64,000 bases of DNA from Desulfosporosinus sp. (GTDB lineage: Bacteria > Bacillota > Desulfitobacteriia > Desulfitobacteriales > Desulfitobacteriaceae). Positions 24,964-32,837 of the stretch are shown one piece after another. The notes beneath the pieces are model-generated. The model was not told the DNA's origin and searched no databases. It was given only the letters and a program-made list of their open reading frames with translations. The stretch spans positions 147,417-211,416 of the forward strand of contig DOPM01000058.1 in assembly GCA_003513495.1 (NCBI GenBank), in the 5' to 3' direction. Each line of letters begins with the position of its first letter. Within the stretch, counting starts at the first letter, position 1. The translations under genes and the position numbers were made by a program.

Positions 24964-25308
24964 TTAAGCTCCCCTTCCTTCCTCATAGGCGTGTGCTTCA
25001 TCTACATAGAAGCTGATGATTTTAGGTAAACCGGACAATTCCATAATCTTATAAATATGAGGGGGCACATTCGTGATTTTAAGTTTCCCGCCCAAGGGAA
25101 GTAATTTCTTGTACCTGCCTAAGATCACGCCCAGTCCAGAACTGTCGACAAACTGAACTCCTTGAAGATTAAGAATAACTGTACGAATTCCTCGTTTCTC
25201 AATCTCACTATCAATAGCATGTCGTAGAGTAGAAGCAGTGTGCATATCAAGTTCACCATCTAAGCGCAGAAGTAGGGTCAGGCGTTCTATTTTTTTTTCA
25301 AGGTTCAA
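24964..25308 (-). CDS. spoIIAA: Anti-anti-sigma factor SpoIIAA
   Basis: STAS-domain protein; unphosphorylated it displaces SpoIIAB from sigma-F. The phosphorylated serine lies in the signature GVQFVDSSGLGVILGRYKKL. The start is placed at TTG 25308, 7 nt after GGGGGA, giving 114 residues; in-frame ATG 25314 overlaps the ribosome-binding site and is less likely. First gene of the operon, preceded by a sigma-H-like promoter and a 0A box. Confidence 0.92.
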   Translation of the reverse strand: MNLEKKIERLTLLLRLDGELDMHTASTLRHAIDSEIEKRGIRTVILNLQGVQFVDSSGLGVILGRYKKLLPLGGKLKITNVPPHIYKIMELSGLPKIISFYVDEAHAYEEGRGA

Positions 25309-25339
25309 GACCATTCCCCCTAATTTTATCAATACTAAT

Positions 25340-25368
25340 GATTTCGCTATAACCCATAATTTTCCTGC
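25340..25368 (-). promoter_or_regulatory. Sigma-H-type promoter of the spoIIA operon
   Basis: Read on the minus strand: GCAGGAAAA (-35), 11-nt spacer, AGCGAAATC (-10), against the sigma-H consensus RNAGGAWWW-N11/12-RNNGAATWW. The -35 is a full match. It lies 31 bp upstream of the spoIIAA start and 30 bp downstream of a 0A box, the same logic as Bacillus spoIIA. Confidence 0.65.
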
Positions 25369-25397
25369 TAGGTTTTAGAGAATTCCTTGGAAAGCTA

Positions 25398-25404
25398 TGT
25401 CGAA
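25398..25404 (-). promoter_or_regulatory. 0A box upstream of spoIIAA
   Basis: TGTCGAA on the plus strand (TTCGACA on the minus strand), an exact 0A-box core, 30 bp upstream of the sigma-H -35. It implies direct Spo0A control of sigF. Confidence 0.6.
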
Positions 25405-25467
25405 TTAAGAAGTATTAGACTTTCATGAGCAGCATCACCAAGGGATGGAAAAATAATATTGGGTCCA

Positions 25468-25530
25468 AGATACTTCACTACGTTCAGTATGACTTAGTAC
25501 AGTGTCATCCTGAGCGCGAGTGAAGGATCT
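25468..25530. repeat. Palindromic GTCATCCTGAGCG repeat, copy 1
   Basis: Left arm AGATACTTCACTACGTTCAG then TATGAC is the degenerate complement of the right arm GTCATCCTGAGCGCGAGTGA then AGGATCT. Same family as the elements near 29297, 32838 and 41272. Confidence 0.75.
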
Positions 25531-25628
25531 CATTCCAGGGCAGAAAGTCTAAAATAAGGAGTATAATTATCCTTATTATGCCAAATAATAGAATTTGTAT
25601 GTGGTTGATACGAAAGGAGGGATTTGGG

Positions 25629-26096
25629 GTGGCTGATCAAACTCTGCGTAAGCCCTCAATCTCTGTTACCCCGGAAAAATATCAAGCATTAACTCAGCAA
25701 TATACCCCAAAGCCGACAATTTCTAAAAATGTTGTGAGAGCATTTATTGTCGGAGGAATTATATGTTCCATAGGGCAGCTATTCATCAATTTTTTTATTA
25801 CCCTCGGGATGGTGCGAGTTGAAGCATCTACTGCAGCAACCGCAACCATGATTTTCCTAGGAGCCTTGTTAACAGGCTTGGGAGTATATGATGAGATTGG
25901 AAAGTTTGCCGGCGCAGGTTCAATTGTTCCAGTGACAGGGTTTGCAAATTCCATCGTTGCACCTGCTATGGAATTTAGACGTGAAGGGTATGTAATGGGT
26001 GTTGGGGCAAAATTGTTTACTGTTGCAGGGCCGGTACTAGTGTATGGCATCGCAACGTCGATTGTTGTGGGTTTTGTTTATTTCTTCTTACACTAG
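25629..26096 (+). CDS. spoVAC: Stage V sporulation protein AC (SpoVA channel)
   Basis: Membrane protein of the SpoVA complex that moves dipicolinic acid into the forespore; SpoVAC can act as a mechanosensitive channel in Bacillus. Hydrophobic segments: VRAFIVGGIICSIGQLFINF, ATATMIFLGALLTGLGVYD and a C-terminal one, with the family loop AGAGSIVPVTGFANSIVAPA. The start is GTG 25629, 7 nt after AAAGGAGGG, giving 155 residues. ATG 25578 upstream is in frame but has no ribosome-binding site. First gene of spoVAC-D-E-F. Confidence 0.93.
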   Translation: MADQTLRKPSISVTPEKYQALTQQYTPKPTISKNVVRAFIVGGIICSIGQLFINFFITLGMVRVEASTAATATMIFLGALLTGLGVYDEIGKFAGAGSIVPVTGFANSIVAPAMEFRREGYVMGVGAKLFTVAGPVLVYGIATSIVVGFVYFFLH

Positions 26097-26145
26097 TCGT
26101 TGCTCAGTAGGAGTACTCCAACTTATGAATGGGGATGATATAACA

Positions 26146-27153
26146 GTGAACTTGAAACGAGTTGGAAATCAGACTGTGGTATTTGATAACCCCCCGGTTA
26201 TCTTATCATCTTATTCCGTGGTAGGTCCAAAGGAAGGCAAAGGTCCTCTCGGAAAAACCTTTGATAAGGTCTGGAACGACGGGCTCCATGGGGAAAAGTC
26301 CTGGGAAGTCGCTGAGAGCAAAATGCTTCAAGAGGCTATGCAAGGGGCAATGAACCAAGCATCTGTCCAAAAGGAAGAAATTGATTTTATGTTAGCTGGA
26401 GATTTGCTTAATCAGATCATCTCTTCAAATTTTGCAGCGCGTCAAATGGCATTACCCTTTATAGGGTTGTATGGCGCTTGTTCAACAATGGCCTTAAGTC
26501 TGGCAGTAGGAAGTATGTTAATAGATGGCGGTTTTGCCGAAAAAATTTTAGTAGGGGTTTCTAGTCACCATGATACGGCTGAGCGTCAATACCGCTTGCC
26601 AACGGAGCAAGGTGCTCAAAGGGCTATGAGTGCACAATGGACAGTAACAGGCGCAGGCAGTGTGCTTCTTGGCAGGAGCGGAGAGGGTCCTCGAGTTACC
26701 TCGGCAACCATTGGAAGAGTGATCGATTTTGCTATCAAAGATGTCAACAATATGGGGGCAGCCATGGCCCCCGCAGTGGCTGATACGATCCTAAATCACT
26801 GCCAAGATATGCAACTTAAGCCTGTCGACTATAATCTGATAGCTTCGGGAGATCTAGGAGCGATTGGATTATCACTTGCCTGTGAGCTATTGAAGCAAAG
26901 CGGTCTGGATACGGGGACGAGCTTCACGGACTGTGGAGTTATGATTTACGATGAGAGCCAGGATTCACACGCAGGAGCAAGTGGCTGTGGCTGTTCGTCG
27001 GTGGTTTTTGCCGGAGATATTATGCAGAGAATTAAAGCAGGTGAGTTGCAAAAAGTTATGCTGGTAGGGAGCGGTGCCCTTCATAGTCCAACCTCCGCAC
27101 TACAAGGAGAATCTATTCCAGGCATTGGGCACGCAGTGGTTATTGAGGGATAG
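26146..27153 (+). CDS. spoVAD: Stage V sporulation protein AD
   Basis: Thiolase-fold protein that binds dipicolinic acid during its uptake into the forespore. Recognised by VGNQTVVFDNPPVILSSYSV, the GPLGKTFDKVW and KSWEVAESKMLQEAM region, and the C-terminal FTDCGVMIYDESQDSHAGAS. GTG 26146 gives 335 residues and the usual N-terminus; ATG 26125 is an alternative with AGGAG 11 nt away. The longer frame from 26044 overlaps spoVAC and is not used. Confidence 0.93.
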   Translation: MNLKRVGNQTVVFDNPPVILSSYSVVGPKEGKGPLGKTFDKVWNDGLHGEKSWEVAESKMLQEAMQGAMNQASVQKEEIDFMLAGDLLNQIISSNFAARQMALPFIGLYGACSTMALSLAVGSMLIDGGFAEKILVGVSSHHDTAERQYRLPTEQGAQRAMSAQWTVTGAGSVLLGRSGEGPRVTSATIGRVIDFAIKDVNNMGAAMAPAVADTILNHCQDMQLKPVDYNLIASGDLGAIGLSLACELLKQSGLDTGTSFTDCGVMIYDESQDSHAGASGCGCSSVVFAGDIMQRIKAGELQKVMLVGSGALHSPTSALQGESIPGIGHAVVIEG

Positions 27154-27172
27154 AAGAAAGGATCGTAACCGT

Positions 27173-27535
27173 ATGTTTGAGATGATTATTCCTGCCTTTA
27201 TTGTGGGTGGAACAATTTGTGTCATAGGGCAGCTTCTAATGGACCTGACAAAACCGACGTTTACTCCGGCCCATGTCCTAGTTTCATTCGTCTCTGGGGG
27301 AGCAATTCTTGGGGCGTTGGGAGTATACGAACCATTAGTAAAAATCGGAGGGGCAGGCGCAACGATTCCCTTATCAGGATTTGGCTATACCCTAGCTAAA
27401 GGGGCCATGGAGGCAGTTGAAAAGCGTGGAATTTTAGGCGCCTTTTCCGGAGGAGTTGAAGCAACCGCAGTAGGGATCGCAGCGGCCGTTTTTTTTGGCT
27501 ATCTAATGTCAGTAGCCTTCAAACCAAAAGGATAA
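27173..27535 (+). CDS. spoVAE: Stage V sporulation protein AE
   Basis: Small membrane protein of 120 residues, homologous in pattern to SpoVAC: IVGGTICVIGQLLMDLTKPT, VSGGAILGALGVYEPLVKIG and AGATIPLSGFGYTLAKGAME. The start is ATG 27173 after AAAGGA; the longer frame from 27074 lies in spoVAD. It corresponds to the membrane (Eb) part of the Bacillus locus. I see no spoVAA, spoVAB or spoVAEa. Confidence 0.92.
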   Translation: MFEMIIPAFIVGGTICVIGQLLMDLTKPTFTPAHVLVSFVSGGAILGALGVYEPLVKIGGAGATIPLSGFGYTLAKGAMEAVEKRGILGAFSGGVEATAVGIAAAVFFGYLMSVAFKPKG

Positions 27536-27600
27536 CCGCTCGAAGCGATGTTCGTTCATTCAACGTTCAGCTTTAGCTGAACGATCCCATAGATCTACAT

Positions 27601-27656
27601 TCGAACCACGAACCACGAATATCGAACCACGAACCACGAATATCGAACCACGAATA
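27601..27656. repeat. 21-bp tandem repeat between spoVAE and spoVAF
   Basis: Unit TCGAACCACGAACCACGAATA occurs twice and then a partial third time. It is related in composition to the GCGAGGCACGA family. A perfect hairpin CGTTCAGC-TTTA-GCTGAACG lies just upstream at 27564-27583. The array ends at the spoVAF ribosome-binding site. Confidence 0.8.
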
Positions 27657-27669
27657 GGGGGTGCATGTA

Positions 27670-29148
27670 ATGGATAACAATTCAAGCGAGAAGAATATTC
27701 CTATAAGTAAAAATTATCAAGAAAACGTCGATTATCTCAACCGGGAGTTAGGAGTACCTGATTGTTTTGATATCGTACTTAGGGAAATGTCCATTGGCGG
27801 CAAGAAGGTCGCCATCTATTCTGTTAATGGGATGGTCAACACCCAAGTTGCAAGCCTAATTATTGACGCTTTAATTGACCTAGAACGCTCAGACCTTATT
27901 GTCAATGCCTTAGATAAACTCGTCAAGGGGCGTATCGTTAATTTACAAGTTTCTGAAGCTCAAACCATGGATAAAGTGTTCTATTTCGTTTTGTCAGGCC
28001 CCATGGCAATCTTTGTCGAAGGACAAGATAAAGCCATTATTGTCGATGCGCGGTCCTATCCTGCTCGTACGCCCCAGGAACCAGATATTGAGCGAGTCAC
28101 TCGGGGAAGTCGAGATGGATTTACTGAGACACTAGTCATGAATACAGCTTTAATACGCAGACGTTTAAGAGATCCCAAACTGCGTATGGAGTTAGTTCAG
28201 GTGGGCGGACGGTCGAAGACGGATGTTTGTATTGCCTACATTGAAGATATTACCAACTTAGATATGGTTAAGAAAATCCAAAACGACATTCAAGGCATTA
28301 AAATTGACGGAATTCCTATGGCGGAAAAAAGTGTTGAGGAATTCATTCTGGGAAGTAAATTCTGGAACCCTTATCCACGTGTTCGTTATACTGAACGCCC
28401 AGATGTTGCTGCCATTCATTTGCTTGAAGGGTATGTTGTAATCATTGTAGATACTTCTCCCTCGGTCATGATTGCACCGTCGACCTTCTGGAGTCACGTT
28501 CAGCATGCGGAAGAGTATCGGCAGGAACCGATTGTGGGTGCTTATCTGCGGTGGATACGATTCTTAGGAATCTTTTCGGCACTCTTTCTTTTACCCCTTT
28601 GGTTAGGGGCAGCCTTAAATCCGCATGTACTTCCTGAACCACTTCAGTTTATTGGTGTCACAGAACCGACAAAGGTCTCCCTATTAATGCAAGTCATATT
28701 GGCTGAGCTGGGTGTCGATCTGTTGCGAATGGGTACAATTCATACTCCGGGTCCTCTAGGAACCGCCTTAGGTTTGATTGCTGCGTTTATGCTGGGAGAC
28801 ATTGCGGTGAAAGTGGGACTGTTTACCCCAGAGGTTGTCATGTATATAGCTATTGCTGCGGTGGGGACATTTGCGACACCTAGCTATGAATTAGGTTTAG
28901 CCAACCGATTATCCCGATTGTTCCTCATCATTATGACGGGACTCTTCAATTTCATTGGGTTTTGGATCGGTTTTGCAGTGGTATTCTTTCTTTTATGGCG
29001 GACCAAATCCTTTGGCGTACCTTACCTCTGGCCTCTCATTCCCTTTGATTACAAAGCAATGAAGGCGATTCTGGTACGTTCGCCAGTTCCAATCAAAAAC
29101 CAGCGTCCAAGTATTCTAAAACCTCAAGATAAAGATCGACAACCCTAA
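27670..29148 (+). CDS. spoVAF: Stage V sporulation protein AF (GerA-family membrane protein)
   Basis: 492-residue membrane protein of the GerA/SpoVAF family, associated in Bacillus with the spore inner membrane and commitment of germination. A long N-terminal soluble part is seen (VNGMVNTQVASLIIDALIDL, IEDITNLDMVKKIQ). C-terminal membrane segments follow from about residue 295 (FLGIFSALFLLPLWLGAALN). The conserved LGVDLLRMGTIHTPGPLGTA region is present. ATG 27670 has GGGGG 8 nt upstream; GTG 27661 touches it. A GCGAGGCACGA repeat begins at the stop codon. A terminal gene of the spoVA group. Confidence 0.93.
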   Translation: MDNNSSEKNIPISKNYQENVDYLNRELGVPDCFDIVLREMSIGGKKVAIYSVNGMVNTQVASLIIDALIDLERSDLIVNALDKLVKGRIVNLQVSEAQTMDKVFYFVLSGPMAIFVEGQDKAIIVDARSYPARTPQEPDIERVTRGSRDGFTETLVMNTALIRRRLRDPKLRMELVQVGGRSKTDVCIAYIEDITNLDMVKKIQNDIQGIKIDGIPMAEKSVEEFILGSKFWNPYPRVRYTERPDVAAIHLLEGYVVIIVDTSPSVMIAPSTFWSHVQHAEEYRQEPIVGAYLRWIRFLGIFSALFLLPLWLGAALNPHVLPEPLQFIGVTEPTKVSLLMQVILAELGVDLLRMGTIHTPGPLGTALGLIAAFMLGDIAVKVGLFTPEVVMYIAIAAVGTFATPSYELGLANRLSRLFLIIMTGLFNFIGFWIGFAVVFFLLWRTKSFGVPYLWPLIPFDYKAMKAILVRSPVPIKNQRPSILKPQDKDRQP

Positions 29149-29182
29149 GCGAGGCACGAAGTTCGATGTGCGAGGTTCGATT
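29149..29182. repeat. GCGAGGCACGA-family repeat, copy 3, at the spoVAF stop
   Basis: GCGAGGCACGAAGTTCGATG then TGCGAGGTTCGATT. It begins directly after the spoVAF TAA and repeats the arm seen after nadK and in recN. Confidence 0.7.
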
Positions 29183-29271
29183 CTGGTACACTTATAAGTC
29201 TTGAAAATTGTATTCTGGAATAGGATGGTTTACTTATCTTACAAAGGGACTGTAATTGAGGGCAATGTCAT

Positions 29272-29354
29272 TGCTATGAAAGCAACTAAGGGCTATGTCA
29301 TCCTGAAGGAGGGACGACTGAAGGATCTAGATCCTTCGCTAACGACAGGATGAT
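29272..29354 (+). repeat. Left copy of a ~83-bp inverted repeat flanking the dehydratase-like cassette
   Basis: TGCTATGAAAGCAACTAAGG, then GCTATGTCATCCTGAAGGAG, then GGACGACTGAAGGATCTAGA and onward. The reverse complement of the copy at 32838-32921 matches almost base for base, including flanks outside the common GTCATCCTGA core. The element itself is internally palindromic. Confidence 0.85.
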
Positions 29355-29423
29355 AGAATAATCTTTTGTATTTCTCAGAAAAAATCTTACAATTTGGAAG
29401 GTATATGAAAGGATGCAAGCTTA

Positions 29424-30542
29424 GTGAGAATTGGGTTTCCACGTGCTCTATATTATTTTGACTACTATCCTTTTTGGGCTGGCTTTTTTCATTGCTTAGA
29501 TATTGAAGTAGTGACTTCACCGCCCACCCATCGACAAATTATGGATCAAGGTTTGAAAAAAGCTAGTGATGAGACCTGTTTACCCCTCAAACTTTTAGCA
29601 GGACATATTCAAGCCTTTAAGGATGTTGATTGGATTTTTCTGCCCCGTATCGTTAGTGTCGAGGCAGATACTTACACCTGTCCGAAATTTCTTGGCATTC
29701 CAGAAAGCATGCTTCCGGCCATTCCTCCAGGAATGTCCGTCCTAACCGTCAATCTAAACTGGCGAAAGGGTAAGCGTCAGGTACTGAAGGACCTGGAGGT
29801 TTTGGGAGAGCAACTGGGTAAAAGCAAGGCCGATATACGTAAGGCCTTCAGCCAAGGTTTAGAATGGCAGCAAAACTATCAAGACTCTATGGGAGCAGAG
29901 TGGAATTTTGAGGAGAGTATCCGAGAAATTAACCGGGCTAGGAAGAACTCAACGGAAAGTGTTCAAGTGCCCACCCTCGTTAGATTGAAAGACCGTGTAT
30001 TGGCAAAACTGCCAGCGAGGACATCCAAATATACGCCTGAGTCTCGGATAGTTGATCAGAAGACTACGGAACGTCTGAGAATTGGTTTAGTTGGACATTC
30101 TTATTTAACCCACGAGTCCTATGCCAACCTAAACCTTCTTAAAAGGCTTCGAGAGAAAGCAACGGTTGAATTAGTTCAAAACGTTAATCAAGAAGAAGTA
30201 AAGAGACATTTATCTGGACTGAGGAAAAAGTTATTCTGGAGTCACTCGAAGCAAATCTATGGTGCGGGTAAGAAGTTTGTTGCGGATCAAAAGGTTGATG
30301 GAATAATATATCTTACTTGTTTTGGATGTGGAACGGACTCTATGGTACAAGAACTTGTATCACACAAAGCTAGAGAACAACATAAACCCTATATGGTGGT
30401 TACTTTAGACGAACATAGCGGTGAGGCGGGTTTAGTCACTCGGCTGGAAGCATTTTTGGATATGGTGGAAAGGAGGAGGGCCCATGAAGGTTACGTTTCC
30501 ACATATGGGGAATGCTTGGATCGTAATTCAAACACTGTTTGA
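29424..30542 (+). CDS. Acyl-CoA dehydratase activase-related protein, HgdB/DUF2229-like (first of two)
   Basis: 372 residues with the pattern of proteins related to the 2-hydroxyacyl-CoA dehydratase D component, which bind a 4Fe-4S cluster. Conserved cysteine contexts are DETCLPLKLLAGHI, ADTYTCPKFLG and IYLTCFGCGTDSM; the typical end VVTLDEHSGEAGLVTRLEAF is present. GTG 29424 has AAAGGAT upstream. It overlaps the next gene by 59 bp. No substrate can be assigned. In many genomes such proteins are fused to an activase-like ATPase; here the parts are separate genes. Confidence 0.75.
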   Translation: MRIGFPRALYYFDYYPFWAGFFHCLDIEVVTSPPTHRQIMDQGLKKASDETCLPLKLLAGHIQAFKDVDWIFLPRIVSVEADTYTCPKFLGIPESMLPAIPPGMSVLTVNLNWRKGKRQVLKDLEVLGEQLGKSKADIRKAFSQGLEWQQNYQDSMGAEWNFEESIREINRARKNSTESVQVPTLVRLKDRVLAKLPARTSKYTPESRIVDQKTTERLRIGLVGHSYLTHESYANLNLLKRLREKATVELVQNVNQEEVKRHLSGLRKKLFWSHSKQIYGAGKKFVADQKVDGIIYLTCFGCGTDSMVQELVSHKAREQHKPYMVVTLDEHSGEAGLVTRLEAFLDMVERRRAHEGYVSTYGECLDRNSNTV

Positions 30543-31629
30543 ATCCCTCAATGTTGAGGTCGTAGTTCCGCCCTTCAATAGTAAACGGACGTTAAATTTA
30601 GGTACAAAATTATCACCAGAATCCGCCTGTTTACCATTAAAATTAAACCTTGGCAATTATCTGGAGGCCGCTAGCCAAGGAGCGGACACGATTGTAATTA
30701 CTGGAGGAATTGGCCCGTGCCGATTTGGCTATTATGGGGAAGTGGAACGACAGATCCTTCGCGACGCTGGGTATAACTACGAAGTTGTTACACTTGAACC
30801 ACCTGATGGAAGTTTACTGGGCTTGGGCAAACGTATTCGTTTTTTAGCTGGATCGAAGAATTCCTGGACAAAGATTTTAAAAGCTATGCGATTTGCCTAT
30901 TTAAAAAGTGTTGCTTTAGACCGAGTCGAAGATTTGATCCACGCAGCTCGACCGAGGCTTCCAGAACCTATCCTTACAGAAAAATTATATGAACAGGCCA
31001 GGGAGCGGCTTGCCCAGACAATGTCGGAAAAAGGGATTCAGGATACGGTTCGTTGGGTGCAGGAGAGCATTCGTGAACGTCAAGAGGCAGTCAATAATTC
31101 AGAGAGAATTAATAAACCCTTGAGAATTGGAATTGTTGGTGAGATATATACAATTCTTGATCCCTTTAGTTCAGTGGGTATAGAGGAAGAACTCGGACGC
31201 TTAGGGGTGGAAGTAGATCGTTCTATTTATCTTTCAGGGTGGGTCGGAAGTCATATCTTTCGAGGGATCGCACCAGGCTATCGCTCAATTAGATCCTATC
31301 CTAGGCATGCTAAGCCCTTTTTGCCGCATTTTGTAGGGGGGCATGGTGTGGAAACTGTTGGTGCTGCCGTAAAGTATGCACGGGAAGGGTATGATGGAAT
31401 CATTCAAGTGTTTCCGTTGTCTTGTATGCCAGAAATTGTAGCAGCCAGTGTTTTGCCGAAGGTTCAAGAAGCTTATAATATACCGATTATGACGCTTATC
31501 GTCGATGAGCATACGGGTCATGCAGGAATACAAACTCGCTTAGAAGCCTACGTTGACCTGCTTGAACGTCCGCGTCATCTGCGAGAGAGCATTGAAACAA
31601 GAGAAGGAGTGTTAAGTGTTGGTGGATGA
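30484..31629 (+). CDS. Acyl-CoA dehydratase activase-related protein, HgdB/DUF2229-like (second of two)
   Basis: A 381-residue paralogue in pattern of the preceding protein. Cysteines lie in ESACLPLKLNLGNYLEAA, TGGIGPCRFGYYGEVE and QVFPLSCMPEIVA, and it has the same C-terminal DEHTGHAGIQTRLEAYVDLL motif. ATG 30484 has AAAGGAGGAGGG upstream. The 59-bp overlap with the first gene and a 14-bp overlap with the third point to one translationally coupled complex. The two proteins could be the two cluster-bearing subunits activated by the third gene product; this is inference. Confidence 0.75.
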   Translation: MKVTFPHMGNAWIVIQTLFESLNVEVVVPPFNSKRTLNLGTKLSPESACLPLKLNLGNYLEAASQGADTIVITGGIGPCRFGYYGEVERQILRDAGYNYEVVTLEPPDGSLLGLGKRIRFLAGSKNSWTKILKAMRFAYLKSVALDRVEDLIHAARPRLPEPILTEKLYEQARERLAQTMSEKGIQDTVRWVQESIRERQEAVNNSERINKPLRIGIVGEIYTILDPFSSVGIEEELGRLGVEVDRSIYLSGWVGSHIFRGIAPGYRSIRSYPRHAKPFLPHFVGGHGVETVGAAVKYAREGYDGIIQVFPLSCMPEIVAASVLPKVQEAYNIPIMTLIVDEHTGHAGIQTRLEAYVDLLERPRHLRESIETREGVLSVGG

Positions 31630-32695
31630 TAAATACTTTCTTGGTGTTGATGTTGGGTCAGTTAGCACAAATATGGTCTTACTCAGACCGGACAATACCG
31701 TGAAAGAAGCGCTTTATCTAAGAACACAAGGACGTCCGATGCAAATCATTCAAGAAGGGATTAAACAAATTAGGTCTAAGATAGGGAAATCAGCTGAAAT
31801 CATCGGCGTGGGAGCTACTGGCAGTGCCCGTCAGCTTGCGGCAACGTTATTAGGAGCTGATGTGGTGAAAAATGAGATAACGGCTCATGCAGTAGCCGCT
31901 TCTAGAGTTAACCCTCAAGTGCAAACCATCCTTGAAATTGGCGGACAGGATTCTAAGATCATTATTCTCCGAGACGGTGTTGTCTCCGATTTTGCCATGA
32001 ATACCGTTTGTGCAGCCGGAACAGGATCGTTTCTTGATCAACAGGCCTCTAGATTAGGAATTAAGATTGAGGAATTTGGTCCTCTAGCCCTTGAAGCGAA
32101 AAATCCGGTGAGGATTGCCGGACGCTGCTCAGTTTTCGCGGAATCCGATATGATTCACAAACAGCAGCTAGGGCATTCACTTCCTGATATATTAGCAGGA
32201 CTTTGCCAGGCCATGGTGCGGAATTATTTAAACAATGTCGGTAAAAACAAAGACATTCGAGGTCCTATCTTTTTCCAAGGGGGTGTGGCTGCCAACCCAG
32301 GCATATGTAAAGCCTTTGAAGAAGAGATAGGTCAATCCATTATAGTACCCGAAAATTATGACGTCATGGGTGCCTTAGGTGCGGCTTATCTCGCTCAGGA
32401 AAAAGTAGGATCACGTCCAGGTACATTGACCCAATTTCGTGGCTTAAATCTAGGTGAGACTCAATTCCAAGCGAAAAGCTTCGATTGTACAGGGTGTGCA
32501 AATCGATGTGAAGTTGTTGAGATCACACAAGATGGAGCGAGCTTGGCCAGATGGGGAGACCGCTGCGGCAAGTGGTCTGGTGCAGGGGTTGCCGGAACTA
32601 TTACTGGTACAAGTGAAGTAAACCTAAAAGAAGAAAAACAAAAAGAAGAAAAACAAAAAGAAGAAAAACAAAAAGAAGAAAAACGGGGAGCTTAG
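31616..32695 (+). CDS. BadF/BadG/BcrA/BcrD-type ATPase (dehydratase activase-like)
   Basis: ASKHA-fold ATPase like the 2-hydroxyglutaryl-CoA dehydratase activator HgdC, which drives electrons into the dehydratase. N-terminal phosphate loop FLGVDVGSVSTNMVLL, then GVGATGSARQLAATLL, EIGGQDSKIIILRDG, and the cluster-binding pair NTVCAAGTGSFLDQQA and IAGRCSVFAESDMIH. It has a C-terminal extension with a third cysteine group (FDCTGCANRCEV) and a tail of KEEKQ units encoded by a 15-bp tandem repeat. The start is GTG 31616 after AAGGAG. A terminator follows. Confidence 0.85.
   Translation: MLVDDKYFLGVDVGSVSTNMVLLRPDNTVKEALYLRTQGRPMQIIQEGIKQIRSKIGKSAEIIGVGATGSARQLAATLLGADVVKNEITAHAVAASRVNPQVQTILEIGGQDSKIIILRDGVVSDFAMNTVCAAGTGSFLDQQASRLGIKIEEFGPLALEAKNPVRIAGRCSVFAESDMIHKQQLGHSLPDILAGLCQAMVRNYLNNVGKNKDIRGPIFFQGGVAANPGICKAFEEEIGQSIIVPENYDVMGALGAAYLAQEKVGSRPGTLTQFRGLNLGETQFQAKSFDCTGCANRCEVVEITQDGASLARWGDRCGKWSGAGVAGTITGTSEVNLKEEKQKEEKQKEEKQKEEKRGA
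32626..32684 (+). repeat. 15-bp coding tandem repeat (KEEKQ) in the activase gene
   Basis: AAAAGAAGAAAAACA occurs about 3.9 times without a mismatch until the last unit, encoding KEEKQ units just before the stop codon. Its perfect identity suggests recent expansion and possible length variation. Confidence 0.9.
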
Positions 32696-32749
32696 CGAGT
32701 TAGGGATAAGGTTAAACGGAGTGGGTCAAGATGATCCTCAAATTATAAA

Positions 32750-32796
32750 TAGACGGTTTTAGCATATAAGTGATTGCTAAAAACCGTCTATTTTTT
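32750..32796 (+). terminator. Intrinsic terminator after the activase gene
   Basis: TAGACGGTTTTAGCA pairs with TGCTAAAAACCGTCTA (one-base bulge), followed by TTTTTT. Confidence 0.85.
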
Positions 32797-32837
32797 AACG
32801 TATCATAAAGTATAACTTTAGGGTCCTCTTCACTCAT

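Larger units (their letters stand above)
25309..25628. other. Divergent regulatory region between spoIIAA and spoVAC
   Basis: Carries the minus-strand sigma-H promoter and 0A box for spoIIAA, a palindromic GTCATCCTGAGCG repeat, and a possible forespore-type promoter for spoVAC (AGTATA at 25560-25565, 18 nt, AATAATA at 25584-25590). The last is weak. Confidence 0.5.

Noticed and set aside
27601..27656. CRISPR array
   Set aside because: Units are adjacent 21-bp tandem repeats with no spacers.
29424..32695. Complete 2-hydroxyglutaryl-CoA dehydratase or benzoyl-CoA reductase
   Set aside because: The parts are only related to those enzymes; no acyl-CoA transferase, ligase or degradation genes are nearby, so no substrate was named.
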